NCBI GenBank assembly: GCA_022843125.1
Contig: JALHOG010000005.1
Coordinates: 62,001-126,000, forward strand
Source of the DNA: Ilumatobacteraceae bacterium
GTDB taxonomy: Bacteria; Actinomycetota; Acidimicrobiia; Acidimicrobiales; Ilumatobacteraceae
Reading direction: 5' to 3'
DNA length: 64,000 nt
In this document: positions 14,861 to 22,770 of the stretch, piece by piece
Layout: each line of letters begins with the position of its first letter
How positions within the stretch are numbered: the first letter of the stretch is position 1
The notes under the pieces: generated by a model
What the model was told of the DNA's origin: nothing
What the model saw: only the letters and a program-made list of their open reading frames with translations
Databases searched by the model: none
Program-made: the position numbers and the translations under genes

Positions 14861-16537
14861 ATGACGAATCGGAACGAAACGACACCGCTGCCGACCTCGG
14901 ACCCGCTCGCACCCGCCGTCGACGTGCCGCGATGGTGGCAGTCGGGTGTCGTGTACCAGATCTATCCACGATCGTTCGCCGACGGGAACGGCGACGGCAC
15001 CGGCGACCTCCAGGGCATCCGCTCGCGACTCCCCTACCTGAGCGCGCTCGGCGTCGACGCGATCTGGGTGAGCCCGTGGTACCCGTCGCCGCTCAACGAC
15101 GGTGGCTACGACGTCGCCGACTATCGCGACATCGATCCGCGTTTCGGTTCGCTCGCCGAGGCCGAGGCGTTCATCGCCGAGGCGCACGAACTCGGGCTGC
15201 GCGTGCTGGTCGACATCGTGCCCAACCACACGTCGAGCGAACACGTCTGGTTCCAGGAAGCGCTCGCGTCCGAACCCGGATCGGCAGCACGCGACCGGTA
15301 CATCTTCCGCGAGGGTCGCGGGCCCGACGGTGCGCTGGCTCCGAACAACTGGACCGCGGTCTTCGGCGGCTCCGCGTGGCGCCGGGTCGCCGACGGCGAG
15401 TGGTATCTGCACCTGTTCGAAGAAACCCAGCCCGACCTCAACTGGGAAAACGAATCGGTACGGGCCGAGTTCGACGACATCTTCCGCTTCTGGCTCGCAC
15501 GCGGGGTCGACGGCTTCCGCATCGACGTGGCTCACGGGATGGTGAAAGACCAGTCGTTCCCCGACCTCGAGCACAGCGAGGGCCTGCTCGAGAACAGCCA
15601 GGTGCTCGACCACCCGCACTGGGATCGCGACGGCCTGCACGAGATCATCCGCCGTTGGCGAGGCATCCTCGACGAATCGGGCCGCGACGTCATGATGGTC
15701 GCCGAGGCGTGGGTGCACCCTCACCGGCTGCCGCTCTACCTGCGTGACGACGAGTACCACCAATCGTTCAACTTCGAGTTCCTCGAGACCCAGTGGGACC
15801 TGGTCGGGGCCAGGACGGCGATCGACGATGCGATCCGAGCAGCAGCCGAGGTCGGCTCTGCGCCCACCTGGGTGCTGTCGAATCACGACGTGATGCGCCA
15901 CGCGACTCGCCTCGGCCTGCCCTCCGGCACCGCGTGGCGGGCGTGGCCGCTCGACGGCCCGCATGACGTGCTCGACACCGTGCTCGGGCTCCGCCGCGCT
16001 CGCGCGGCGAGCCTCCTGCTGATGGCCCTGCCCGGGTCGATGTACGTCTACCAGGGAGAGGAACTCGGTCTGCCGGAGGTCTGGGACCTGCCGGTCGACG
16101 TGCTCGACGACCCGGTGTGGCGTATGTCCGGTCACACCCACAAGGGGCGTGACGGTTGCCGCGTCCCGATCCCGTGGACGCGCGAGGGCAGCTCGTTCGG
16201 CTTCGGCGCGAACGGCGCCTGGCTCCCCCAGCCGGCAACGTTCGGACCGCTCTCGGTCGAGTCGCAGACCGGCGTCGCCGGCTCGACCCTCGAGCTCTAT
16301 CGCTCGGCGCTCCACCTGCGCCGAACGCTGTTCGTCGACGACCAGCGTTTCGAGTGGGTCGACCTCGCCACCGACGTACTGGCGTTCCGACGCGGCTCGG
16401 GTGTCGTCTGCATCGTGAACTACGGCGACGCGAGCGTTGCCCTGCCCGCCGGTGACGTGCTGATCGCCTCGCAGCCCGGGGTGACGACCGAGCTGCCGGC
16501 CGGCGCCGCAGCGTGGGTCCGGCCGAACGGGACCTGA
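14861..16537 (+). CDS. GH13 alpha-glucosidase / oligo-1,6-glucosidase-like enzyme
   Basis: A 558-residue glycoside hydrolase family 13 enzyme, probably cytoplasmic. Motifs in order are VVYQIYPRSFADGNGDGTGD, VDIVPNHTS (region I), GFRIDVAHGM (nucleophile Asp, region II), MVAEAWV (acid/base Glu, region III) and LSNHDVMRHATR (region IV). This order and the start WWQSGVVYQIYPRSF match alpha-glucosidases acting on short alpha-1,4 or alpha-1,6 glucosides. Trehalose synthase and sucrose-acting relatives remain possible. The LacI-type operator just upstream suggests induction by a sugar. No transporter gene is adjacent. Confidence 0.9.
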   Translation: MTNRNETTPLPTSDPLAPAVDVPRWWQSGVVYQIYPRSFADGNGDGTGDLQGIRSRLPYLSALGVDAIWVSPWYPSPLNDGGYDVADYRDIDPRFGSLAEAEAFIAEAHELGLRVLVDIVPNHTSSEHVWFQEALASEPGSAARDRYIFREGRGPDGALAPNNWTAVFGGSAWRRVADGEWYLHLFEETQPDLNWENESVRAEFDDIFRFWLARGVDGFRIDVAHGMVKDQSFPDLEHSEGLLENSQVLDHPHWDRDGLHEIIRRWRGILDESGRDVMMVAEAWVHPHRLPLYLRDDEYHQSFNFEFLETQWDLVGARTAIDDAIRAAAEVGSAPTWVLSNHDVMRHATRLGLPSGTAWRAWPLDGPHDVLDTVLGLRRARAASLLLMALPGSMYVYQGEELGLPEVWDLPVDVLDDPVWRMSGHTHKGRDGCRVPIPWTREGSSFGFGANGAWLPQPATFGPLSVESQTGVAGSTLELYRSALHLRRTLFVDDQRFEWVDLATDVLAFRRGSGVVCIVNYGDASVALPAGDVLIASQPGVTTELPAGAAAWVRPNGT

Positions 16538-16647
16538 CCGGCGAATCCGCCACCCAGCGCGCGCCCGCGCCCACATCGCGGCGGTGATGCGCTAGACAGG
16601 GCGGCGTAGCGGGCCTCATCGCTCCAGCGGGCAGAGAGGCACACCAC

Positions 16648-17619
16648 ATGCGGAACGCCCCATCGCCACCACCGAACCTCGGTGTCGGCAGTCTGACCAT
16701 CGCGCTCATCGCCCTCGCGGGCTGCGCATCGTCGGCCCGCCACGAAGAGCGCGGATCGGCCTCGCCACTCGTCGAGGCGACGGCCTCGATCGCAATCCTG
16801 ACGAGCGATGCGCCCGTCCTCACCGCCGGCGGTCCGACCCGGGCCCCGCTCACGCTGTCCACCCGTTCACCCGACGTCGGCGATCGCCGGGACGCGATCC
16901 CGTCTGGAACCGCACCGTCAACGCTCGCCAGCGCACCTGAAACACCCGACCGACGCCAGCGGGCCATACCACCCGACACGGCGCCGATCGGGAGCGCCCG
17001 CACCACGCCCATCAGGTCGGCTGCACCCACCACGTCGACCCCGCCCACCACGTCGACCCCGCCCACCACGTCGACCGCATCCACGTCGCCACCGGCGACC
17101 ATCGCGACCACGCTGGCGCCGGCCGCACCGCCACCTGCGGCGCCTGCGCCGCAAGCACCGTCGACCGCGCCAGCACCGTCGACCACGCCAGCGCCGTCGA
17201 GCACGCCAGCGCCGTCGACCACCCGCCCGCCGGCTGCCGCTGCACCGTCGAGCGACGCCGTCGCAATCGTCAACGAGCACCGCGTCGCCGCCGGCCTTCC
17301 CCCGCTCACCGAACACCCCGCACTCGTCGAAGCCGCACGAACGCATTCGCTCGATCAGGCTGCGATGCAGACGATGACCCACACCGGTTCCGACGGATCG
17401 AGCGCCGGCGATCGAATCGCGTTGGCGGGCTTCTCCGCGTCGACCTGGGGTGAGAACGTCGCCGCCGGCTACTCGTCGACCGCTGCGGTGCTCGACGGAT
17501 GGATGGCATCATCTGGGCATCGCGACAACATCCTCGGCGATGGGTTCACCGCGATCGGCGTCGCGTCGGCACGGTCCGGCGACGGGACCCTGTACTGGAC
17601 GATGGTCCTCGCCGGCTGA
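16648..17619 (+). CDS. CAP-domain lipoprotein with Thr/Pro/Ala-rich linker
   Basis: A 323-residue secreted protein. A signal peptide ends in a lipobox, ALAGC, near residue 31. A long low-complexity linker rich in Pro, Thr, Ala and Ser follows to about residue 205, built partly from six-residue repeats (PPTTST, APSTTP types). The C-terminus is a CAP/SCP domain: IVNEHRVAAGLPPL, THSLDQAAMQTMTHTG, WGENVAAGY and SSGHRDNILG. CAP proteins of bacteria have varied, mostly unproven extracellular roles. AGAGAGG lies a few bases before the ATG. The linker DNA repeats (17026-17077, 17152-17223) may change copy number. Confidence 0.88.
   Translation: MRNAPSPPPNLGVGSLTIALIALAGCASSARHEERGSASPLVEATASIAILTSDAPVLTAGGPTRAPLTLSTRSPDVGDRRDAIPSGTAPSTLASAPETPDRRQRAIPPDTAPIGSARTTPIRSAAPTTSTPPTTSTPPTTSTASTSPPATIATTLAPAAPPPAAPAPQAPSTAPAPSTTPAPSSTPAPSTTRPPAAAAPSSDAVAIVNEHRVAAGLPPLTEHPALVEAARTHSLDQAAMQTMTHTGSDGSSAGDRIALAGFSASTWGENVAAGYSSTAAVLDGWMASSGHRDNILGDGFTAIGVASARSGDGTLYWTMVLAG
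17026..17077 (+). repeat. 18-bp tandem repeat in the CAP-protein linker (first block)
   Basis: About 2.9 copies of an 18-bp unit at 17026-17043, 17044-17061 and 17062-17077, keeping the reading frame and coding PTTSTP-type repeats. Confidence 0.85.
17152..17223 (+). repeat. 18-bp tandem repeat in the CAP-protein linker (second block)
   Basis: Four imperfect 18-bp units start at 17152, 17170, 17188 and 17206. They preserve the frame and code APSTTP-type repeats, so copy-number change would only alter linker length. Confidence 0.85.
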
Positions 17620-17653
17620 ACCTCTGCCCGAAACCGATTCGGGCACAGCTCTG

Positions 17654-18667
17654 TCAGCCGGCTTGGCTCGTTCCCGCTGATGGCTCGAAGATCGTCTCGC
17701 GGATCTCGCGAATGACGTCATCGAGGTTGCAGACCGCGGAATGGATTCGCTCGGCGACCGGGGACGACGCCAGCGGCGCCGCAGTCTCGAGCAGGAGGCC
17801 CTCGGCGAACAGTCGCTGCATCACGGTGTCGTGCAGGTCGCGGGCGATCCGGGCATGCTCGGCGCTGGCATCGGCCGTGGCCGCCCGTCGATGAGCGAGA
17901 TCCAGGTCGAGCGCCATCGACACCACAGCTGCGAACTGGTGGACGACATCGCGGTCGGCGTCAGTGAAGTCACGTGCGCCTGGCCGACGGGCGACGACGA
18001 GCAGGCCCGCGAGGTCGGGCTGCCTGAGCTCGACGACGAGCAACGGACCCGCCTCACCGTTCTCGCTCGAGACGGACGGATCCTGCGGCGGGGTCGGCAC
18101 GTGCGAAAGGCCCGCCTCGCCGCCTGCTCCCCTCGATCCCGGCGCCTCATCGCGGGCGACCACGGCGAGGCGGGGCGAGCCCTCGGGCGTGAGGGCCACC
18201 CAGCACGCATCGGCCCGGAGGATCGATCGCAGATGATGCGCCGCCAAACGCATCGTCTCATCGACCGGGCTGCCGCTGGTCATTGCGGTCATCAGCTCCG
18301 TGTTCGCAACCAGCTGACCGACGAGTGAGCGTCGCATCGCTGCGTCGCGGAGCACCAACGCCACGCTTCCCGGTCGCCCGATGTCGATCACGGTGACCTC
18401 GACAGGCACCTCCGATCCGTCCCGATGTCGCGCCATGCGCTCCGCACGTGACCCCGGCCGGACCGCTCCGGCCACCTCCCCCTGGTCTGCACCCTCGGCG
18501 ACGTCGACGAGCACGGTGGCGAGCGCCATGCCGAACAGCTCGTCCGGGGAATACCCGATCAGACCCAGGACCGAGCCGTTCGCCCACCGGATGGCACCCT
18601 CGTGGGCGACGACGACCGCGTCGGGGAGATCGTCGACGAGCTGTGCCAGATCGACCTCTCGCTCCAT
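17654..18667 (-). CDS. PAS-GAF-HisKA_3 protein lacking an ATPase domain
   Basis: A 337-residue DevS-like sensor. An N-terminal PAS domain (VVVAHEGAIRWANGSVLGLI) is followed by a GAF domain (about residues 130-255) and a HisKA_3 dimerisation segment with the phosphoacceptor motif ARIARDLHDTVMQRLFAEGL near residue 285. In DevS-type kinases a HATPase_c domain follows; here the protein ends about 50 residues after that motif, at IRETIFEPSAGTSQAG. So it cannot autophosphorylate alone. It could be a phosphoacceptor or dimerisation partner for another kinase, or a truncated gene. The ATG at 18667 has a perfect AGGAGG 7 nt upstream. Confidence 0.82.
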   Translation of the reverse strand: MEREVDLAQLVDDLPDAVVVAHEGAIRWANGSVLGLIGYSPDELFGMALATVLVDVAEGADQGEVAGAVRPGSRAERMARHRDGSEVPVEVTVIDIGRPGSVALVLRDAAMRRSLVGQLVANTELMTAMTSGSPVDETMRLAAHHLRSILRADACWVALTPEGSPRLAVVARDEAPGSRGAGGEAGLSHVPTPPQDPSVSSENGEAGPLLVVELRQPDLAGLLVVARRPGARDFTDADRDVVHQFAAVVSMALDLDLAHRRAATADASAEHARIARDLHDTVMQRLFAEGLLLETAAPLASSPVAERIHSAVCNLDDVIREIRETIFEPSAGTSQAG

Positions 18668-18867
18668 CTCGGCTCCTCCTGATCGAACGCCCTGATCCAG
18701 GAACGCTGTGCGTGACCCTACGCCCGCGCCCGACCTCCGTAACCGGCCGTTCGGCCCTGATCCGAAGCCCGAGGGTCCCGAATCTCGCCCGTCTGCCGGA
18801 CGGTGCGCCCAGCAGATACGGACCTTCGCCACTGGCCACGGACAGCCCTCGGGAGTACGAAGGAACT

Positions 18868-19839
18868 GTGAGAGCGTGGATGGCGATGTTCGTCCGGCAG
18901 CTCGCACTGGTGGCGGGCGCTGTGCTCGCCTACTTCGGCGTCCGTGGGCTGACGGAAGGCAACGAGTTGATCGCCCGCGCCAATGCGGCCGACCTCCTGG
19001 ACCTCCAACGGCGGCTCGGCATCGCGATCGAGACCACGGTCCAGAGGCCGCTCATCGCGCACGGATGGTTGCTCGACCTCGCGAACTGGGCGTACATCTG
19101 GCTCCACTGGCCGCTGCTGGTCGGAACCCTGCTGTGGTTCGTGATCGCCGATCGTGACGCCTACACGCGCCTGCGGAACTCGATGTTCTTCTCAGGCGGC
19201 ATCGGGCTCATCATCTTCGCCAGCTACCCCGTCGCCCCGCCGCGTCTGTTCTCGAGCGCGTACGTCGACACCGTCACCCTCCACTCGGTGTCGTATCGGG
19301 TCCTCCAACCGCCGGCGCTGACCAACGCCTACGCGGCGATGCCCAGCCTGCACGTCGGATGGAACCTGCTGGTGGGGATCATGTGGTGGCAGGTCCTGGG
19401 GCATCGGCGCTGGCGGTACGCGGGTGCGCTCATGCCGGCCGTGATGGGCTGGGCCACGATCGCCACCGGGAACCACTGGGTCCTCGACGCCCTCGTCGGT
19501 TCGATGGTCGCGCTGACAGGCCTGACGCTCGAATGGCTACGGCGTCGGATCTTCGGCGTCGGCGAGAGCGAGGAGGTCGACGACCTCGTCGTCGCTGACG
19601 GCCCGGAAATCCCGGTAGTACGCGCCGACAGCACAGAAGTCGGACGGCGTCTCGAGCGCGATGTAGTCGTCGGCGGTGTCCGCGAGATCGCTTTCCCACC
19701 CGTGGGGAGCGACCGGGACCGCAAGGACCACGCGCGCGGCTCCTCGTCGGCGTGCGACGTGACACGCCGCGCGCGCAGTCGCACCGGTCGCCATGCCGTC
19801 ATCGACGACGACGACGAGGCGCCCGCCGAGCGGATGTGA
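18868..19839 (+). CDS. PAP2-superfamily (Aur1-like) membrane phosphatase/transferase
   Basis: A 323-residue multi-pass membrane protein of the PAP2_3 type. Catalytic motifs are the region PVAPPRL, PSLHVGWN with its histidine, and NHWVLDALVG with the distal His and Asp. Actinobacterial relatives are proposed to act on lipid or inositol phosphates. The GTG at 18868 has AAGGA just upstream. After the last helix (about residue 230) comes a charged tail of about 95 residues whose DNA is antisense to the downstream phosphoribosyltransferase gene. The overlap is 303 bp, so the tail may be non-functional read-through. Confidence 0.8.
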   Translation: MRAWMAMFVRQLALVAGAVLAYFGVRGLTEGNELIARANAADLLDLQRRLGIAIETTVQRPLIAHGWLLDLANWAYIWLHWPLLVGTLLWFVIADRDAYTRLRNSMFFSGGIGLIIFASYPVAPPRLFSSAYVDTVTLHSVSYRVLQPPALTNAYAAMPSLHVGWNLLVGIMWWQVLGHRRWRYAGALMPAVMGWATIATGNHWVLDALVGSMVALTGLTLEWLRRRIFGVGESEEVDDLVVADGPEIPVVRADSTEVGRRLERDVVVGGVREIAFPPVGSDRDRKDHARGSSSACDVTRRARSRTGRHAVIDDDDEAPAERM

Positions 19840-20199
19840 TCGCCGGGAACCACGCAGCCGCCGGGATCGACGTTCGAGTTCCCGGCGTTCCGCGTCGACC
19901 ACGAGCGCGAACTCGTCGGGATCGACGTGGTGGCTGCGCATCACGTCGTCGTTGACCGCGATCGCCCCGTCCTCGCCGACCGCACCCATCGCCAACTCAC
20001 GGTGCCAGGGAACACCGAGCTTGCGCACCAGGATCACGTCGACCGGCGCACCGATCGCCCGGGCGACCTCGACCGCGACCGGAACGCCTCCACGGGGCAG
20101 TCCGACCACGACGGGTGCCCCACTAGCACCGAGCCGGGCGAGGCGCTCTCGAACCGCCTCACCGAGCCGTTCGCCTGCGTCGATCCGATCGTCGAACAC
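19537..20199 (-). CDS. Phosphoribosyltransferase-family protein
   Basis: A 220-residue type I PRTase-like protein. It has VVVGLPRGGVPVAVEVA near the N-terminus, a long helical insert rich in Arg and Glu, and the PRPP-binding motif VVVVDDGMATGATARAA. The C-terminal part (TPSDFCAVGAYYRDFRAVSDDEV) is typical of the stand-alone family found beside diverse genes, whose substrate is unknown. The start is GTG at 20199. Its conserved C-terminal 100 codons overlap the PAP2 gene on the other strand. Confidence 0.85.
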   Translation of the reverse strand: MFDDRIDAGERLGEAVRERLARLGASGAPVVVGLPRGGVPVAVEVARAIGAPVDVILVRKLGVPWHRELAMGAVGEDGAIAVNDDVMRSHHVDPDEFALVVDAERRELERRSRRLRGSRRSHPLGGRLVVVVDDGMATGATARAACHVARRRGAARVVLAVPVAPHGWESDLADTADDYIALETPSDFCAVGAYYRDFRAVSDDEVVDLLALADAEDPTP

Positions 20200-20232
20200 G
20201 AGCCCATCGTCCCGCTTCGAGCCGCCGGCTGT

Positions 20233-20913
20233 CTAGGTCCGTTGGACTCCACCCTGCGCCCACACCAGCGTGGTGCCGGTTCGGCGGGCGCTGTAGCGGA
20301 ACCAGGCAACGCCCAGCGAGAGCGTGACGGCAGTGGTGACCGGGCCGAGGACCGACTTCACGAGCACGAACGTCGTCGCCGACTGCGTGAGCAGCAACCA
20401 GACCGTGATCGAGGCGTTGATCAAGCTGGTGACTGCCCACAGCGCCGTCAACCGGAGGAAGAACTCCCGGATCAGCGGGTGCTCGCGCGTGTCGGTGTCG
20501 AACGGGAAGACGTCGTCGGCGAGACGCTGCGCGAGCGGCGAACCGAGCGGGATCGACACCAGGAACGCGAGCCCGACCAGCACCGTCGAGACGGTCGGCT
20601 GGAGGAAGTACACGAGCATCGACCCGGTCGCCACCGCAGCGATGGTCCGTGCGGCGAGTGCGACGGCGCTGAGCAGCACGAGGCCGGGGATGCGCCGGCC
20701 CGTCGCCCACCGGTACACGATGGTGCCGCCGCTCCATGCCAGGGCCACGAGCAGGGCGGACAGGTTGCCCACGATCTCGAGGAAGCCGACGAACAGGACG
20801 AGCGGCACGAGCTTCGCCTCGATGATGTTGGGGGTCGCGTGTCGCAGGATGTCCCGGATGCGCGGCAACACGATGGGAACCGTGATCGCCGGGATGTGGA
20901 CGTGCGCCGTCAT
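20233..20913 (-). CDS. VC0807-like multi-pass membrane protein
   Basis: A 226-residue integral membrane protein with five or six hydrophobic helices (for example LVPLVLFVGFLEIVGNLSAL and IPGLVLLSAVALAARTIAAV). Features such as VVYRWATGRR-like loops and TREHPLIREFF resemble the VC0807/DUF3159-type family of unknown function. Its ATG overlaps the stop of the GDPD-like gene (ATGA at 20910-20913), so they are translationally coupled. No catalytic motif is seen. Confidence 0.65.
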   Translation of the reverse strand: MTAHVHIPAITVPIVLPRIRDILRHATPNIIEAKLVPLVLFVGFLEIVGNLSALLVALAWSGGTIVYRWATGRRIPGLVLLSAVALAARTIAAVATGSMLVYFLQPTVSTVLVGLAFLVSIPLGSPLAQRLADDVFPFDTDTREHPLIREFFLRLTALWAVTSLINASITVWLLLTQSATTFVLVKSVLGPVTTAVTLSLGVAWFRYSARRTGTTLVWAQGGVQRT

Positions 20914-21587
20914 CGATCGTGGTCGTCCGGACGCACCCGCGGCTCGGACACGGACAGTGTACGGGCGCGCGCTTCACGCGCGCACGTCAGCATCGACAGA
21001 TCGTCGGCGATGACCGCACTCACCCCCATCGCGTCGAGCGATCGCAGGCGCTCGGCGTCGACGACGCCCCAGACCGCCACGAACGGGTTGCGACGTCTGA
21101 GGGCGGCGACCGTGGCAGGTGTCGCGAACCGGTCTGCGATGCCGTGACCGTCGACCGTCGGCGACCGGCGCTGCGTCGCCCACCAGAGCTGCCAACGGGC
21201 CCCGATCGAACGCACCGTACGGACACCCTCACGACGACGAGCGGGGCGCAGCAACCACCAGCTGCGGCACGACACGGTGCTCGCCTGTCGACCAGCGGAC
21301 GCCGCGAGTACGGCGCCAGTGAGTCGCGGCGTGAAGCCCTTCAGGTCGAACCAGAGATGAACGTCGGGACCGGCCGCATCGAGAATCGGCGGCAGCGGCT
21401 CGGCGCGCTCGTCACGGACCAGGTACCAGCGCTCCCAGAGCACCGACGTTGGCCAGAGCAGCTTGGCATGCCGAACCTCGAGCCGACCGTGGCGCAGGTG
21501 GACATCGAGTTCGAGCGCGTCGGCGGCGGCGAGCCCCGCCGGCACGTCGCAGGGTCGATTGGCTGCACGGTGGGCGATCAGCTCCAC
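20910..21587 (-). CDS. Glycerophosphodiester phosphodiesterase-like protein
   Basis: A TIM-barrel protein of about 225 residues. ELIAHRAANRP, ALELDVHLRHGRLEVRHAK and LWFDLKGF match the His, Glu/Asp and His/Lys positions of the GDPD family. The C-terminal VWGVVDAERLRSLDAMGVSAVIADD also fits. The start is uncertain: GTG at 21587 begins at the first strand, while GTG at 21674 would add 29 residues and overlap the desaturase gene. It is translationally coupled to the membrane protein gene downstream. Confidence 0.75.
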   Translation of the reverse strand: MELIAHRAANRPCDVPAGLAAADALELDVHLRHGRLEVRHAKLLWPTSVLWERWYLVRDERAEPLPPILDAAGPDVHLWFDLKGFTPRLTGAVLAASAGRQASTVSCRSWWLLRPARRREGVRTVRSIGARWQLWWATQRRSPTVDGHGIADRFATPATVAALRRRNPFVAVWGVVDAERLRSLDAMGVSAVIADDLSMLTCAREARARTLSVSEPRVRPDDHDR

Positions 21588-21600
21588 CGGGTGCGCACGA

Positions 21601-22677
21601 TCAGCGACGAGCAGCCTCGTAGGTGAGCCACTGGCCAGCCTCGAAGTCGTACAGCTTGCAGGCGCGGGTGGCACGTAGGTACTCCCTGACCGAGAGCCGT
21701 CCGGAGCGAACGGTGTCGGGGTACGCCTCGGCGATCTGTGCGGCGGCCTTCGGGAGCTTGTCGAACCGGATCCGGGCGTCGACGTGGTGCGGCACGTGCA
21801 CGAAGATGTTGTGGAACCACAGGACGTTCACGAGACGCGGGATGCGCAAGATGGTGGTCGAGTCCATCTGGCCGTGGAACTGCGTCCACTCCTTCTTGGT
21901 CCACCAGCGGATATCGGGCGCGACGTGGTGCACGTAGACGGTGAAGCCGATGATCTGCACGAACAGCAGGAACGGCACGACGAGCAGCTTGACCGGCATC
22001 CAGACCGCCTGGACCCAGCCACCCGTGAGAGCTCCGAGCACGACGGCGCCGGCGACTGCGAGCACGATCGCCGTGCCGAGCGTGATCTTGTCGCGGATGA
22101 TGGCGTCACGACGCTTGCCAGGGGCGTTGAACCGCCACATCTTGTTCCACCACACGTCGCGCATGAAGTACGCACCCGAGCCGAGCCACGACCACTCGAG
22201 CCGGTGCCGGAGCCGCTCGTGGCGGCCCATCGCGCGGTACTCGTCGACGGTGGCGGGGTGCCAGACGAAGTCGAAACCCTGGCGGGTCGTATAGCCGTGG
22301 TGGATGCGGTTGTGACCGAGATCCCAGGCGGCCTCGACGTGCGCGCTGGGCCCCATGCACACCTGGGCGAAGAAGCGATTGAGTCGCCGCGACTCGGTCA
22401 GCGCGTGATGCGATGCGTCGTGACCGATCACGAACATCCCGGCCACGCCGAGCCCGGCGAGCAGCCAGAGCGGCAGAACGAAGTACCAGGTGTCGGTGAA
22501 CGCGAGGGCCGCCACGGGCGCCGCCCACAGCACGATGGCTTGGAGGACGACCATCACCGCCCGCGGCGTCGACCGTTGGTAACACTCGGCGTCGAGAATT
22601 GCCCGGACATCGTTGAGCGAGTGCTCGCGCTGGATGAGCGGGGCGGATACGACGGAACTCTCAGTCGTCAGCGTCAT
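21601..22677 (-). CDS. Membrane fatty-acid desaturase
   Basis: A 358-residue membrane di-iron desaturase/hydroxylase. The three histidine boxes are visible: HDASH near residue 88, HNRIHH near 125, and HVPHH near 297, with hydrophobic pairs between them. It would introduce a double bond or hydroxyl group in an acyl chain or carotenoid-like lipid; the substrate is not determined. I use ATG at 22677 rather than TTG at 22683. TAAGGT lies 8 nt upstream and a TetR-like palindrome overlaps the -35 position, suggesting lipid-responsive control. Confidence 0.87.
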   Translation of the reverse strand: MTLTTESSVVSAPLIQREHSLNDVRAILDAECYQRSTPRAVMVVLQAIVLWAAPVAALAFTDTWYFVLPLWLLAGLGVAGMFVIGHDASHHALTESRRLNRFFAQVCMGPSAHVEAAWDLGHNRIHHGYTTRQGFDFVWHPATVDEYRAMGRHERLRHRLEWSWLGSGAYFMRDVWWNKMWRFNAPGKRRDAIIRDKITLGTAIVLAVAGAVVLGALTGGWVQAVWMPVKLLVVPFLLFVQIIGFTVYVHHVAPDIRWWTKKEWTQFHGQMDSTTILRIPRLVNVLWFHNIFVHVPHHVDARIRFDKLPKAAAQIAEAYPDTVRSGRLSVREYLRATRACKLYDFEAGQWLTYEAARR

Positions 22678-22698
22678 CGGCAAGCACCTTAGCGCGTC

Positions 22699-22716
22699 CT
22701 ACCGACCAGTAGGTAG
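22699..22716. promoter_or_regulatory. Candidate TetR-family operator of the desaturase gene
   Basis: CTACCGACCAGTAGGTAG is an 18-bp imperfect palindrome (14 of 18 positions symmetric) of the kind bound by TetR-type regulators of lipid genes. It sits over the -35 position relative to TAAGGT (22686-22691). No regulator gene is adjacent. Confidence 0.55.
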
Positions 22717-22770
22717 AGCCCTCCGTCACAATCTGCCGGCGACGCTCACGGGACCTCGGCGGACACAGTG

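Noticed and set aside
17026-17223. CRISPR-like repeats
   Set aside because: The 18-bp units have no spacers and are in-frame codon repeats of a low-complexity linker.
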